A stretch of DNA of 64,000 nucleotides from Straminergon stramineum (Eukaryota > Streptophyta > Bryopsida > Hypnales > Calliergonaceae): assembly GCA_963920665.1 (NCBI GenBank), contig OY987269.1:14076501-14140500 (forward strand). The letters run 5' to 3'. Positions 1 through 13,862 of the stretch are shown here, piece after piece; within the stretch, counting starts at the first letter, position 1, and each line of letters starts with the position of its first letter. A model generated the notes under the pieces. That model made no database searches, was not told the origin of the DNA, and worked only from the letters and a program-made list of their open reading frames with translations. A program made the position numbers and the translations under genes.

Positions 1-1896
1 GCCTATTGCTTGATGTTCTTGACATCTTTGTGGAGTAGAGATTGCAAAGTTGGCATGATTAATTTTTTTTCTCAGGGTTAGTTAATCCTCGTTTACTACA
101 CATTGATTGCAGTATCACCTATCGATCAATGTGCAATATTGCATTCCTTTTTTTCTCTGTACCACTTGCAATTTCATGATTCTTGATTTGTTTTAGAACG
201 TGATTAGGATGACTATACAACTTTGGTTTCTTTGTTCCACACTTCTACTTCCACTTTTATAATTATTGATTTGATTTAGAATGTGATCAGGAACATGATT
301 ATGAACTTGATCATGATCATGTTTGATTAAAATATTTGTCAACCATTTGTTGAACTAATGAGTCTAGTCTAATCTGTGTTAGTTTGAGACCTTTGATCTG
401 TAGTTTGAGATCTCTAATCCTAGCACTTGAATCTCAAGCTTACTTTTGTGAATCTTAACAAACATGATCCTCAGTTGATGTTGTGCAGTTTCAACTTAAA
501 CTAATTTCAGGCTTACATTGTCGTTTCATTCTTGTAGGGGGCCCTAGTAGCTGGAAACGGAGCTTAGCTTGATTGGAGAATTTTAACTCTACTTGTCAAG
601 GTGTCTGAAAGACTGTAATTCTATTGATTGCTACTGTCAACGACTTGTGGGACAAGAATCTTCTTAGGTAAGCAAGCCCATGTGAAACTTCAATACTAGC
701 TAAGGTAGTTTGCTCATAAACTGTGCGTTTAAGGGCTGGTCGGCCTTTTCGATGGTTCTTAGATGCACAAAATTATTTTTCATTATTTTTCACTTGAAGA
801 AAAATTGAAGTGGAATCTAACCCAAGTAGATTCATATTTTTCGGAGCATTTTTGAATTACTTACAAATTTCTAAAGAATTCTGCCATAGGTATCTATTTC
901 TTCATCGTAGGCCTTACAAAACCCACACATGCATAGTTTGAAAAAAGATATGGCTTCACCAAAAACAAGTACTACAGCAAGTAGAAAGTAATAGACATGA
1001 ACATATATAAGTTGACAATGAAGGAACTTGAACAATTAGGAAATTGATCAGCTATGGACTTGAATCAATGAATTAGGTAGGAACTTGAGCAATTAGGAAA
1101 TTGATCAGCTATGGACTTGAATCAATGAATTAGGTAGGAACTTGAACAATTGGGAAATTGATCAACTATGGACTTGAATTAATGAATCGGGTAGGAACTT
1201 GAACTTGAATCCTTACTCAATTATTGATGTCTAGAGTATGACCAACTAATTGGTTAAGTATGACTAAGTAATTCAATTTTTTATTTAGTGTTTTTATTGA
1301 TGGAAGTGTTGATGGATGTGTTGATTTGGTAACTCATCATTGGCATTGTTTTTTGATTTTTCAGAACATTCTGCATTTTCATTACTACATTGTTTGATCT
1401 ACAAAAGACATTGATTTTAAAGTTACTGCATCATTATTAAGTTTCAACATCAAGTTTCAAGAGGTTGCTACATTCAGGTGTTGAAGCCCACCTTAAGAAC
1501 TTTTTTGTCCCATTCTTGTTCATTTTCAAGAACTTTTTTTGAAGTGGTTGTTTTCTTCTTTTTCTCTAGAGCCTCTTGGTTGCATGAAAAATCTCACTAT
1601 AGGCCTTATGTTTTATAGTAGTTTTGAGTATGTCCTATGTAGACTTCTTGTTCAAATCTATTTGTTTTAGGATCACCACAAGTAAAATTTGATCCCATTT
1701 GAATTATTTCTTCTACAATATGATCCATTCAATTTTCCATTTTGAAACCATTAATCCTTGGTCCTATAGGGATTGAACTCCAGTCCATGGCTATAGAAAT
1801 TGATATTGTTTAGGATACAAAGAAAGCATATTTTATTATCAGGAGGTTTTAAAAGAAGTTTTATTAATTTCTTGTGTTTATTTTCATGATGCAGAT
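1..1896. other. AT-rich spacer without a recognised gene
   Basis: No open reading frame of credible length or composition and no recognisable exon was seen. The only clear structure is the 57-bp tandem repeat at 1024-1194. The stretch lies upstream of the decayed transposon-like gene and may hold its leader, but no promoter could be assigned. Confidence 0.6.
1024..1194. repeat. Tandem repeat, three 57-bp units
   Basis: Units start at 1024, 1081 and 1138, each beginning GAACTTGA. The first two differ by about one base and the third by several, so it is older or decayed. The next bases after 1194 again begin GAACTTGAAC, so a short fourth partial unit is present. Confidence 0.9.
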
Positions 1897-2007
1897 GTGG
1901 TGATACTATTGATGTATTGCTCTTTGGTGATCCTCTTTAAATTGGGCTATATTGGAACATACCAAATCTCATTCTTGTTTGTAAATAAGGTTTCCAAAGA
2001 GTTGAGG

Positions 2008-5000
2008 ATGGATGGTGTTAAATTCCTAGAGAGCAAGCGTCTCACAGGTTGCAATGGAGATGGTTGTTTGTTGTTTGACCCTTCAGATGAAAACCCCTTG
2101 TTTTCTGATTGTTGCTCTTGTTATAGAAGCTTTCACCATGCAATTTTTGATAGACCTCCAAGTAGTGGTGCTTGTGTAAAGAAACACAATGGTGGGGGTG
2201 ATGGTTGCCAATTGTTTCATGCTGATGTGGCCAATGCCCGTAAATGTGGTGCATGTGGGTGCCATAGATCGTTACATCAGCCTCCACCATTAACCTCACC
2301 ATCATGTTCACATCAAATTACACGGAATTCTATTGTAAGCACTGCTCTTTCATCACAGGGTGACATTATATTGATTGATGATGATGATGAATGTTTGAAA
2401 GAACCTATAACTAAGAAGCTAAGAATAAATGATGGTTCATCTAATGTCAATGGTACTCCACTTCCTTTTGCCAAGGTTAAATTGGAGTTTCCTATGAATG
2501 ACACTAACTATGAGGTCATAGAAATGGGTGGTAGTAATAGCTTGGAGGTTGATATGATTGGCATACCTAAAAAGCTGCAAAAGAATTGGGAATTACTAGT
2601 GAAGAAATATCTTGAATGTGACTTTGGTAGCTTTGTTCCTTGCCTTTCGAAGGATATGAAGAAGGGTTTGTCAACTTGGATAATTTGGTGTGATCCATGT
2701 CAAAAGGAAATGTGCATTAATCCAGGGAAGTCATTTAACTTGTCAAACTTTGAAATACATCTCCAACCCAAATTATCTCTCAAACGTGGAGTCCCTAGTG
2801 ATAAATCAAAGCATGAGATGGCTTTGCTAGAACAAAGGAGAGTGGCTGAGTCCAAGTTGAAAGCTACTACAACTACTGAACTCACTGAATTGAAGAGGAG
2901 ATCTTGGATAGTGAAGCATGCTTCAGAAGGTAATTATATTATTCCCTTCAATTTTGGACAAAGTATTTTTCTTTTCACATGTATAATTCTAATGACAGTT
3001 TCTGTGGTTATATCTCAAGGGCTATAATGATTGATGACAATAATTGGAGGTGCACAATATGTGATTACAAGGGAAGGTTTGGGCAAGGGGATACAATTAG
3101 TGTTCACATGAAAGGACCAGTACACATACAATCAATGAAAAACAAAGATGTTGCTGGTGGGGGAGGTAACCAACTTACCATTGCTACTTCTCTAGCAAAC
3201 GGGGTCAGATCAAGAGCAACTGAGTATCCTCCATCTTTTATCCCTAATCCTATTGATATTCCACATCATGTGTTATTGAGTTACATTGAAAAAAACATTT
3301 GCCATGGATTCTACAACAAGTCATTAGTCATAATGAATGAGATGGTAGATTGTAGCTTATTCCTAAATAATCTTCATATTGGAACATTGTGGTACCCTGA
3401 CCTACACTATTCTCAATGTATTGAGAAAAATAATGAAACTCTCTACATTAAAGGGACATTTAGGCATGTTGATTGTTCTATCATGTTTTGTAAAATGTGT
3501 CCCTTGATCCCAAAACTAGATGACTTCAGAAAAAGAGCTTGACATTCAAGTCATGCACTAGATCCTAGAGGAGAACGATCCATGCAAAGGGGTACACATT
3601 TTGATTATCTTCAACATGAAGAATTGATCACCTCAACTAGAGAGTGGGAGAAGAGAGTTGATGCATGTAGTGGCCAAGTTTTTATGTTGAATTTGGCTTT
3701 GACTAGAGCAAAAACAGCTAATCAATATCTTCAACATAAATTGAAGACTCACTCCTTGAAATAACAGAGCTTTTTAGGAAGGCTGCAAATTTTGGGGCCT
3801 TCCAAAAAAGGTCCACTTTGTATAATCTTTTGTTTGACACAACCTCTAATTTGCTATCTATTCATAAATGTGGTGGGGATGGCCATGGAAAGAGGTACCA
3901 TCCAAGCACTATGAAATTATTTGAGGTAGTTCATAATTTTGGTAGGGCTTCCACTCACAATTTTATTTCTTCCAATTTGTTAGGACCAATTATAAACACT
4001 AGCCAAAAGATATATAAAAGTAAGGGATTTTTGTATTCAGTTGTCCTAAATGAAGAAACATTTATTCATTTGTCATCAATACTAACAAAGTACAAAGCCA
4101 AACTTGGAATTTCAGGCCCTATTCCTTTTGAATGCTCTAAAGATGAAACCACTTGTGTTGCATTAGCAACTCCAAATAGGCACAATGACTTCATAGATGG
4201 TTTTTGTGGAACCAAAGCTTCTTCTGAAACTCTTCATAAGTGTTCATTTGATCCTAAACCTTCAGCTGCTAGTTTTGAATCAATTACAAATGTTTTTTCA
4301 AGCTTGGAGGTTGGCAACATGTGTCGTGTATTAGTGGCAAATCCTTTGGTCAAAGGAATGCCTAGACTAATCTATAGAATATTAACCACATGCAATAAGT
4401 TTGATACCACGCAGGTTCAATTGCAATGGACACGTGTTGCAGCTTTGCACAAGAAGCATCTTGAAGAGGTTGTTGGTTCTCTTAGAGGGTATGCAAGTGA
4501 TGGTGATGCAAGGAGGAGAAAACTAATGTTGGAGAGCATTTACAAGGGTACATTTGGCCTGAATGAAAATGCTTCTTGATGAAGTCAGAGGTTGTTGATA
4601 GACGTCCATTAATCATGGTACAAGATCCAATACATGTAGGTAAGAAACTTCGAAACACTTTGTTGAGTCCTCGAAGGACAATATTTTAGGGTCATTTTTT
4701 GGCTCACAAAAACCATTTGCAATTGGTCATGGAATTGTTTATTAGAGATGAGCATGGTTTTTTAGATGAAGATATAAATGTAAAGGACAAGCAAAATTCT
4801 CCAGCTATACAACATATTTCATTTCCTCAAGTTAGAGCATGTTTAGAAAAATTACATGCAAGAGTAGTTGTAAAAGGGGTCTTTAGGAAGGAATGTGTGT
4901 TGGGTACAATCATTCATTTAGAAGTATTATGGGCATTCTTAGAGATTTTCTATGGATGTGGAACAATATATGAGAGGGTAATGCTTGCTTCATTTGTCTC

Positions 5001-6413
5001 TCATATGCTTTATTATGGAATAGAGTACATCCTTCATCAAAAGCATGGTCATATCATTGGGGGCAATTGGATGAGTAGAGAGACTCGCACTAATTGCCTC
5101 ATATCCTGTCATGCTACTATTAACTATGTTAGAATGATGAGAAATAATTACCCTCATTTGCCATGCCCATTAGGTAACATTGGTTCAGATTGTTGTGAGG
5201 ACTTTTTTTCCCTCCTTGGATAACAAGTGAAGAATAAACATACATTTTCTATTGGAGAAGCTATTGAAAGATGTTCTCACATTGGTAGAACTGAGTAAGT
5301 TAAATATTCTGATGATGGAATATCATTTGCTCAATCCTGGCGGAGGAAGAATATATGGTGGTCATCAAATGCCCAAGTGGCAGGTTCAAACTTGTGTGAT
5401 TATGCCTCAATGACTGATGAGAATCTTAAGAAGGCTTGGTGTAAAGGCAGTGTTATGGCGCAGAATGGGGTGAGAGGGTTGCCATGAAGGAGGTACTTCA
5501 AACATTAGGGAAATGGACTAACCCTTGCCCCCATTCTTCTAGTCATGAATCATTAGCTCATGATACACATGAAAATCATACAAAAAGAACTAACAATCAT
5601 GTTGTTGATGATGGGCCTCTTAGAGAAGCTATAGTAGTTTTACAATCAACATTGTTACATGTTGAGCAAAGTGATAATTTAGATAGTAGAATTTTGAGTG
5701 CAAGCTCAAAACACTCTTCTAGAATTGAAGTACCAGGTAAAGGTCAAATGTACAAGATGAGATTAATTTCTGAATTGAACATACACTCCCTTGAGAAGTT
5801 GCCTTTGGATAGGTTGAGGCGTGTAAGATATAAAAGTACAAATCTAAATGCTTATGTGCATGATGATGATCAAGTGCATATTGGATTATTTGATGATGTT
5901 GGGCTTTTGTTTGATGAGGATAATGGAAAGTTGCTATGGCACATTGGAAGGGTGCAGAAAATAGTCAAGGCTATTGGAGAAAAAAGAGCCCAAGTGGATT
6001 ATGTTCAAAGTGTTTTACTTTCTGATGAGAAAATTACTATATTGCCAAAGTATTACAAGCACATTGCAAGATTGCAGTATACATATGGAGGTTATGAAGG
6101 AGCTGAATGCGACTTCATTGGTTTGGAGAGTATTGTATGCATTGTTACAATAGTCATTGATGTAGATAAAGACATTTATACATGGGTTGTAGAGGATTGT
6201 GATGCCTTGGATAAGTATGTGGATTGTGAGATGAAGCGTAGAGGCTCATTTAGTGGAGTTAGAAGTAGAGAGAAGGAATGCACTACATCTGTAATTGCCG
6301 CAACTCCTTCCAAAAGAGGGAGACCTCGGAAGGCCCCTGTAGTTTTAGCAAATACTAGTCTAATATCTTCTTCGAACACCCCCATAAGGCACTCTACAAG
6401 GTTAAAAAAATAG
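2008..6413 (+). pseudogene. Decayed transposon-like gene with tandem ZF-HD-like zinc fingers
   Basis: This is a long coding relic broken into pieces in different frames (about 1897-2930, 3020-3542, 3582-3764, 3818-4579, 4579-5480, 5484-6413). In-frame stops include 5221-5223 and the TAG near 4687. The best start is the Met at 2008. Near the N-terminus are two Cys/His segments (about 2050-2145 and 2179-2280). The second carries DGCQLF followed by CGACGCHRSLH, very like the plant ZF-HD dimerisation finger (DGC.EF then CAACGCHRNFH). A second possible zinc-binding segment, CTIC then HMKGPVHI, lies at about 3050-3120. Middle pieces contain SDGDARRRKLML and QDPIHVGKKLR, then GSDCCEDFFSLLG, a layout suggesting a transposase-like core. 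Near the C-terminus is an AT-hook-like KRGRPRKAP. The superfamily was not identified and no terminal repeats were found. Some junctions could be introns, but the stops and frame changes argue for a dead copy. Confidence 0.6.
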
Positions 6414-6599
6414 GTGTTTCATTCTTCATATATCTTATGAAGTTTTTTTTAATAAATATGCAACCCAACATTTTCTACAACTATTTTACTTAATTTGGTC
6501 TTCACCCAACTTTTTGGTTGTTTTAATTCCATATAATTTTTACAAAAGCCGTCCACTAAGCCATTTTAATGCCGATGACCCTTGTATATAATATGGGAG

Positions 6600-7310
6600 T
6601 TGCATACCCGGGGTTTTGGGTAGTTGACCATCCGGAAAGACATCTTTTGACTATCAAAAAATTTTGAAACTTTCCGTGGAACCTCCTATGGGATCCCACA
6701 ACACATGTGTAGGCTCATATTTTTACTCTACATATCAACCCAAAGGGGACAAATTCCACCCCCTTATTTAATTATTAGTGGCCGGGGAATCTTCCACATC
6801 GGGGGGAATCTTGGCGAATCAACTTCGCCATTGGTTCCTGGACATGGATTTAACCCCAAACCACCCTCCTTGGACCTTATATTCCTCCACGGTCCCACCT
6901 TGGTATTTTCAACATCTACAAGCCAATAATTTGGGGTTCTGCTATTTCGTCGGTGGAATGGAGAAACTAGAACCTATCTCTGAGAAGAAATTCCTATGTC
7001 TTACCAGGGTTCCATCAACCAAATCTAGCTTAGAGATGTCCGTTCCATTTGGGGTTTTGAGCCTGATATGCCCATCACTTAGAATTGACCAATTTGCCAC
7101 GATTAGTTGGGTTCTAACCTATTTACAACTTATGGTTGGGCCATTCTAGCTATAATATTCTAAAAATAGACCGAATACTACATTGGAATGTGACACTCCT
7201 ATTTTGGTTCCACACTCTTTTGGAGGCTTTTTGTATATAAAAGTGCATTTAAAATGACAACATACGAAAAAAGAAAGAGTGAACCCCTAGTGATGAATTA
7301 GGGGCTCACA
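6600..7310 (-). mobile_element. LTR-like repeat, inverted copy
   Basis: Read on the minus strand from 7310, it begins TGTGAGCCCCTAATTCATCA and follows the plus-strand sequence from 24362 for about 700 bases with moderate divergence, including shared blocks TATTCGGTCTA and GTTAGAACCCAACTAATC. Homology fades near 6600-6620. The TG start fits an LTR terminus, but the other end and a target duplication were not found here. The short open frames inside (6705-7149) are not conserved in the other copy and are not called genes. Confidence 0.65.
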
Positions 7311-10300
7311 CCACATCAACAAGGAAGTCCATTTTGACTATGAGTAAGTAAAAATTACTAGAATCTATGATAAAATGTTGACCAAATGTGAAAAATTTAG
7401 AGGAAAGGCAACCACATGGCATGCTTTGCCAAAAAAGGGAAATTGATGGATGTGCACCATGGGTGAAAAGAGATGGTCTTTGTACAAGTGGGGTGGTAGA
7501 AAGTCAAACAATTGATATAAGATATGTAAAGCAAGAATTGTGTTCAATGGAAAATGTCTATAACAACATCTAGACATCCAAAATAACATCTAAATATTTT
7601 AAACAGTGTTTAGATGTCTAAAACAATGTCAAGATGTACAATGGTTAAGTTCCCATATTGTAGTTATCTTATATCTTCTGTCTCACTATGGATGAACAAT
7701 GGATATAAATATAACTTCTATACCCTTCATTCTCACTAACTTTTGATCAAGAAATTCTTTCATTTTGCCATCAAAAATTCTCTTGATGGTAGATGGTAAG
7801 TTTTCTTCAATTCTTATTGAATTCAACAATTCCAATGTTTTATTTTATGTTTTATTTTATTTATTTTAAATAATTAAAACATGAAAACATGAAAATAAAT
7901 AATAAGAAACATTAAAATTTTCAAATGACATAAAAGTGTGATGACTAGGCATGCCACATCATTATAATTGGTTCCACGTCACTTTTCCCGCCACTATGTC
8001 AAGAGTCACATCATCGACAGGCTAGATGAAAAAAATCCCACATGGCTCTTTTTTGCCTATGTGGCATTTACATGGTATATGCATCCACTTGTCACACTGT
8101 GGGGACCTTGGAAGGCCCTGTTGTTTGTGATGTTAAAAAAAACAAGCTGAAATTGGACGCATTTTCCTTGATTTGTGGACATTTTTTGCCTATTTGGTTT
8201 GACGAATTTTAGGTGACATCCACCCGGATTATTTTCATGTCAAGCTAAATGCAAAGACACGTTTTTTGTGATGTTAAAAAAACATCATTTTCTTATAGTC
8301 CCTAACATTCCTTGATGATGCCGCTTTGGGGGTCTCTATTGTGAATTTTTGTTGAAGTTGTTGTCATTTTGTTCTCTAATTTGTTTATGTTTGACTATTG
8401 AACTAACATATGTGTATTCTAACCAACTTATACAAATTTATGTGTGTTCACTAACATGTGTTTTAAACCCTAATGCCCAAGCCTCTCTAAGTGTATTTTG
8501 ACTATGAAAAAAGAGCATGGGCTTATAGTTATCCCCAACCCCCCCAAAAATTTGTTTTTTTCAAAATCTAACCATATGGATGTCTAAAGAGCTTTCTTTC
8601 TAACATACCTACCAATTTTTAGTGCAAAATTGCATAGAAATTGTGAGATTATAACAAGAGTAATGTACATTCTCTATTTTTAATATGTTGCCCCTCCCCA
8701 CAATGTTTCAAAAATTTGCATATGTGATTTTTTGGGGATTAGAGGTGACCTGACCAACTAAAAATTGTGCTAGCACACTAAAATGCACTTCCAAAAACCT
8801 TAAGTTCAAATGAAGAGCTATCAAATTCATTAGACAATCCACCTTGCAATTGTTGAAACGCAATTGTTTTTTATTATTAGAAATTGCAATTAACTCCAAA
8901 TCAACATTTGCATGTTTAAATTTTTAATGGTGAATATCATGAAAACACTTTACTCTTTCTATTGGGGCCATTTTCAAAGCAAATGGATAAGTACAATTTT
9001 TTAGATCTCAAATCAAGTGAAATTGGCAAGCTTTGCTCAAAGCCAAGAAATCAAGTAAAATTTGCAAGCTTTACTCTTCCACTAAGATACATATTTGCCT
9101 TTAAGGACCTCTCAAAAATCAAGTATTTGCCTTTTTCTGTGAAAAATAAAAAATTTCAGTAGTTTAACTTTGAAATTGCCCATGAAATTTTTTAAATGGT
9201 CACAAGAATTTAATTGCCCATATCCAAATGAGCTTGAAATTTCAGATCAACCATATATGGTTGGTTGTGCAGTTAGGGGTTAAACTAACTTCCCTACCCT
9301 TGTTTCATTTGTAGTAGAAGTTTCCTTGGTTCCATCTTGATGGTGTAGCTTTGGCTTTGTATCATAGAAATTGTTATTGCTTTTAGGTGATTTTTGAAAT
9401 CACAGCTGAGCTTTGGCTAATAGTACTAGAAATTTGGCTAAAATCCATTGGATAGCAAAGCTTTGACTTATGGTATCTTAGAGAAAACCTCCTAAAAAAT
9501 AGTGTGTTTGGTTTATAGTGGAATCACCTTCTATGTCACCAAGTTTAGTTTCTAAAATATACTTTTAGAGTTCAAAGTTTAGTTTCCAAAAGTTTTAGTA
9601 TCAAAATTTCCAAAATAGTGTAGATATAGCATCCAAAAGATATCAAAGCTCTAAGGTAGTAATTTCAATTAGTATTAAAAAATTAATACTTAGCCTTCAA
9701 AATTGTATGCTACAGTATTTTTTTAAATTGGATATTTGAGGAGTGACATATGGTGTTAAAAAGTAAAAGAATATTAGAACCAGTGTTGGAAAAAATTCCA
9801 AACCATTTGGAAAGTCATGAAGGCCAAAATATCCCCAAAAAATCAACTAGCCAAAGCTGACAATCGAGAAAGACCACTAAATAGGGAACCATGAGTTAAA
9901 CCTTGCCATATCAACATTGTATAGGGGGGTTTAGGGGTGTCTAGCAATCCCAAACTTGCTACTTGGGAGCCAATTAGGGGCCATGACTAAGAAGCCAAGA
10001 TGTGGTGTCTAGGTTTGATCAATCTGTGTGTTTGGGGCCGGTTGCTTATCTATGCCTTGAACTGGTTTACGGAGTTCAAAGTTTTTTCAAACTTGACAAA
10101 AAATTAGAGGTAGAATTTGTCTTTTAAAACAAACTTATCAAATAGAGAAATAGGAGTAGAATAGAAGGGAAAAGAAGTGTCGAAATAATTTCAATTGGAA
10201 GTCTCTCACAACCAAAAATCCAACCTTTGAAGAGAGTTAGAGTTCAAGAAGAACTTGAAGAACTTGGCCAACACTCAAATTATATAGAAGCTTTGATTTC

Positions 10301-12300
10301 AACTAACAAAAAGAGAGAGTGGAGTTGGAGAATTGCAAATTGAAGAGAGAAGAGACAAGTTGGGAAGTATAAATGTAAGCAATTGTCAAGGATTAGGAAG
10401 AAACCTTAGAGAGGTGTTTCAAACCATAAAAATTTGGATAGAACAAAAATTCATTTTGATAGGGGATGGGAAGTTTAAAAGTCAATTATTTTTTTGAAGG
10501 TTGAATCAATTATTATTTCTCATTCAAAATCAACTCTTGAAATACAATAATTGGATTAGAATAGTAGTAAAAGAAAAAAGAAAAAGGGAAAGGAAAAAAA
10601 AGAAAGTAATTGGAAGTTCAAAATTCCCAAACTTATATTAATTTCACAAGTTCAAGCGGTAAACAAAAATACAAAAAAACAAAAAAACATGGTAATCAAA
10701 GAAGAGTTTGAAGGTGTATACGACCACCTCATAGATGAGGCCCAACTCAAAGTAAATTGCTCATTATTCTATCTTTTCTTTAATTTTCTTGATTAGCCAT
10801 TTGAACTCTTAGCCAAATTACGAGTCTAAGTTAGAGTGTTAAGATTAGGATTTTTCCGAGGTTTACATTTAAAGGCTTGTAGAGTAGGTTCAAAGGTCTC
10901 AAGAAACATAAGATACTTAGAAATCAAAATCAAAACATTAACAAGTAGATGAAGTTTAAGGTTTAAAATGGAAAAAACTTAGATGAACTCACGAACTTGA
11001 AACAAAATTAAGAAGATAGGAAGTGGTAAAAATCTAAAAGTGATAAGTGAAACCAAAAATTAGTTTTCAATTGTAGGTTAGAAGAAACTCGTGGATGAAA
11101 TTTAATGAACCAATTAGCATTAAACCTCATCCATACCTGACTTCCATTTAGAGAATCCAAATCCTAAGTATCATAGTGTTTTGGAAAGCTAGAGTTAGCC
11201 TCTACCAAAAAAGATCAAAAGTCTAAAAATAATAAACCATCAAGAATAGTATCCAAGCTTAGGAACCAAGAAATTTCAGCTAAAAACTTAGAAGGTGAGT
11301 TAAAGTAAGAAATTAAGATTTTAAACTCTTAGAGCTAGTTGAGAAGAGTCTAAGTAGAGCTTAAACTCTAGAAAAGACTCAAACTTCCAAGAGATATGGA
11401 GGGATTAAGGTTTAGCAAGAAATTAGATGAAAAATTAGAAGAATCAATCAACCAAGACCAAACTGGAATTTTACAAAATAATGAATAATTTAAGCAAGTG
11501 TGCAAAGTCTCAAAGCAAATCAAAATAGAAAACTAGAATAAAAATATGGATGAAGTTTGAATAGCCTTTTCAAAGTTTAAACTTCATCTACTTATAACTT
11601 TTGTGTCACGACTACGTCGTTCCAAGGGACAAGGTCCCATGATGAAGGGAAAGCGGAGCTTACTAGTAGAGGACAAGACGGTTATCTACGGTTAGTCGAT
11701 CCAAGCTTGAACTTAAGCTCAGTGAGGGAGCAATGTCCCTCACTTGACATACGTTAATATAAGAAGTATTTCTAGTGATGATTGCTTCGTTTCAATGTCT
11801 CTACGTGTTAAGTCTATGATTGTCTTCTAATGGAAGAGTGTGTTATTGTGTTTTGACATATCATGATTGACCATGCCTATATTATTATTCCTTCTTAGAT
11901 TAGGTTATATTGAGGGAGATATGAATTCGGGATGGTTGAATTGGAAAGAAGCAATCGGATTTGAAATCCGTTTGGAAGCATTAGCAGAATACTTGTTTTC
12001 GAATCCGATTCCTAACATTTTGCTTAGAAGGTCGAATCGGATTGAGTCTTAAATTTTCGAAAAAGTGCATGAAATTATCTACAACTTGGAGTGGTTAAAT
12101 TTAGACTATCTTTACTTGCACTAGAGAACCACATCGACCTATTGAATTTGATCATTAATGTCATTTACAACATTTAGTTTGAACTTCTATTGTTTTTCTT
12201 GTATGTTGTGTCTATTTAGGCACACTAAAAAGATTCTTTGCTTAGAGGGAGCAAGAGACTATGCATAGGCATCTAATTAGTACAAAAACCACAAACAAAA
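7311..12300. other. Gene-free AT-rich and purine-rich spacer
   Basis: No exon or protein family was recognised. Two direct repeats, TTTGTGATGTTAAAAAAA at about 8122 and TTTTTGTGATGTTAAAAAAA at about 8263, flank a 140-base segment. From about 9.9 to 11.6 kb the plus strand is purine-rich, with a motif close to TCAAACTTCATCCACCCATA (11550-11600) that recurs near 28.9 and 33.9 kb, so this is probably the body of an old dispersed element. A more GC-balanced segment at 11.6-12.05 kb looks like unidentified retroelement sequence. Confidence 0.5.
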
Positions 12301-12301
12301 T

Positions 12302-12520
12302 AAAAACCTAGTTGTGCTCATAAATTTACCAAGGATGGGTAAATTAGCCCTCACACCCCTCTAAGTGGGAGTGTTATAATAGATATATGTATCTATACAT
12401 TTAATATAGAGAGGGTACATAGAGAGTCAATACATGACCATTTGTATCATTGTATCTCTTGGTTAACCATACCAAGAAATAAATACCACCAATGTACTTC
12501 AATGAAAATATAATAGTAAT
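12302..12520 (+). mobile_element. Possible Copia-type 3' end and LTR start
   Basis: The purine tract AAGTGGGAG directly precedes TGTTATAATAG at about 12374. This resembles the polypurine tract and LTR start of plant Ty1/copia elements. The following 110 bases contain an inverted repeat around CTTGGTTAACCATACCAAG and an AATAAA signal. The sequence before the tract (CTAGTTGTGCTCA ... ACCAAGG) recurs at 34155-34220 without the tract. No second LTR or coding domain was found, so the call is tentative. Confidence 0.3.
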
Positions 12521-13282
12521 GATTAACTTGTTTCCTTTTTATTTTATCAATTATATTAGCTAGCAATTTCAACCAATATGCAACATAATTGATTTGTTTT
12601 TCAATGCAAACCGGTTCAATCTTGTGATATTCAAGTTTATTGCACGAGTGAAAAGTCTTAATATTTTGTCATCTTAGCCACACCTTATCATCTACTTGGA
12701 ACTTTGAATATTCCTTTCATCCCACATGAACAAAAATTTTGTAGCAAACTTGAATTTTTCATGATGTATTTTTATAATTATGTGCAATTCCTTTAGGCAT
12801 TGATAGATAGAGAAGATTTTGCTTTGGGAATACTCTAGATTTCTAGCTACAACTAGATTTAGTTTAGGATACAAAGAGATACAATAGTATAAGAAGTAGG
12901 ATGTATCACTTCAAAGTAAAAGAAATGCATCATTTTTAATATAAGAAGTCATACAATATGAAAGATATATATAACTTTGTATACATAAATATAAAACATT
13001 TTATATAACATATCTAAGTGTTAGGTATCAATAAATGTACAAGATGTATAAGTCACATGTATACTTACTAATAGATATTATGTATAAATATTATATAAGT
13101 GTTTGTATAAGACTTTGAATGAGTGTCATATCTGCTTAAAAACTCAAAATCAAACATATCTTAGCTTTATGAAAAGCTAACAAAAGATTGTGCAAATTCT
13201 TCAAAGTTCAAAACCAAAGAAGATACTTTTTATATTTTATAGCTTGTTGAATTTGACATTTTCAATTTTGAAAACAACAGTA
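12521..13282. other. AT-rich spacer flanking the mariner element
   Basis: No gene was seen. The right part (13137-13275) is one copy of a diverged repeat unit containing TTAGCTTTATGAAAAGCTAA. Further copies lie on the other side of the mariner insertion at about 15860-16010 and 16060-16200. Confidence 0.5.
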
Positions 13283-13862
13283 CAGTCGGGTACCAATCAA
13301 ATTGGTGTTTTTGCATTCCTAGGAAAAGAACTTTCACTATTGCCAACTTTGACACCCTCCCAAGGGCTGAAAAATTGTTCTTTGACCATGAAATTTTTGA
13401 CACAACATCGCCTTCATATTAATAACATCTTGCAAAATTTGAAAACCATGAGATTTGCACAAAAAAAGATATTTGAAATCTACCAACATGTGTAGTTGTG
13501 AGAAAAAATTCATTGTTGCCAACTTTGACACCTTCCCAAGTCCTAAGGATTGAAAAAGAAAATTCCATGAAAATTTTGGCATGAGATCATCTCTATGTTG
13601 ATTACATGTATGAAAATTTTCAATTCTAAAAGATCCTCAAAAAAAAGATATTCAAAATTTACCAAAAACATGTGTTGTTGTGAGAAACAATTAGGGAAAC
13701 CATTTCACTACTACCAACTTTGACACCCTCCCTAGGGCTGAAAAATAGTTACTTTATCATGAAAATTTTTCCACAAGATCATATCTATGTAGATAACATG
13801 TGTCCTAAATTTCAAGGATAGAAGATGAATACAAAAAAAAATATTCAAAATCTATCAACGTG
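13283..13862. repeat. Left terminal inverted repeat of the mariner element
   Basis: This is the reverse complement of 15253-15833 with very few differences. Internal direct repeats start near 13337, 13514 and 13711 (spacing about 176 and 195), each with the core CCAACTTTGACACC followed by a tract resembling GAAAAATNGTT and a distal ACATGTG-type motif. Open frames within the two arms give identical translations only because the arms are inverted copies. Confidence 0.9.

Noticed and set aside
2008..6413. Assignment of the zinc-finger transposon-like gene to a named superfamily
   Set aside because: Catalytic residues could not be identified across the broken frames and no terminal repeats were found.
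6705..7149. Overlapping open frames of 74 and 123 codons
   Set aside because: They lie inside the LTR-like repeat; the other copy at 24.4-25.0 kb does not keep them open.
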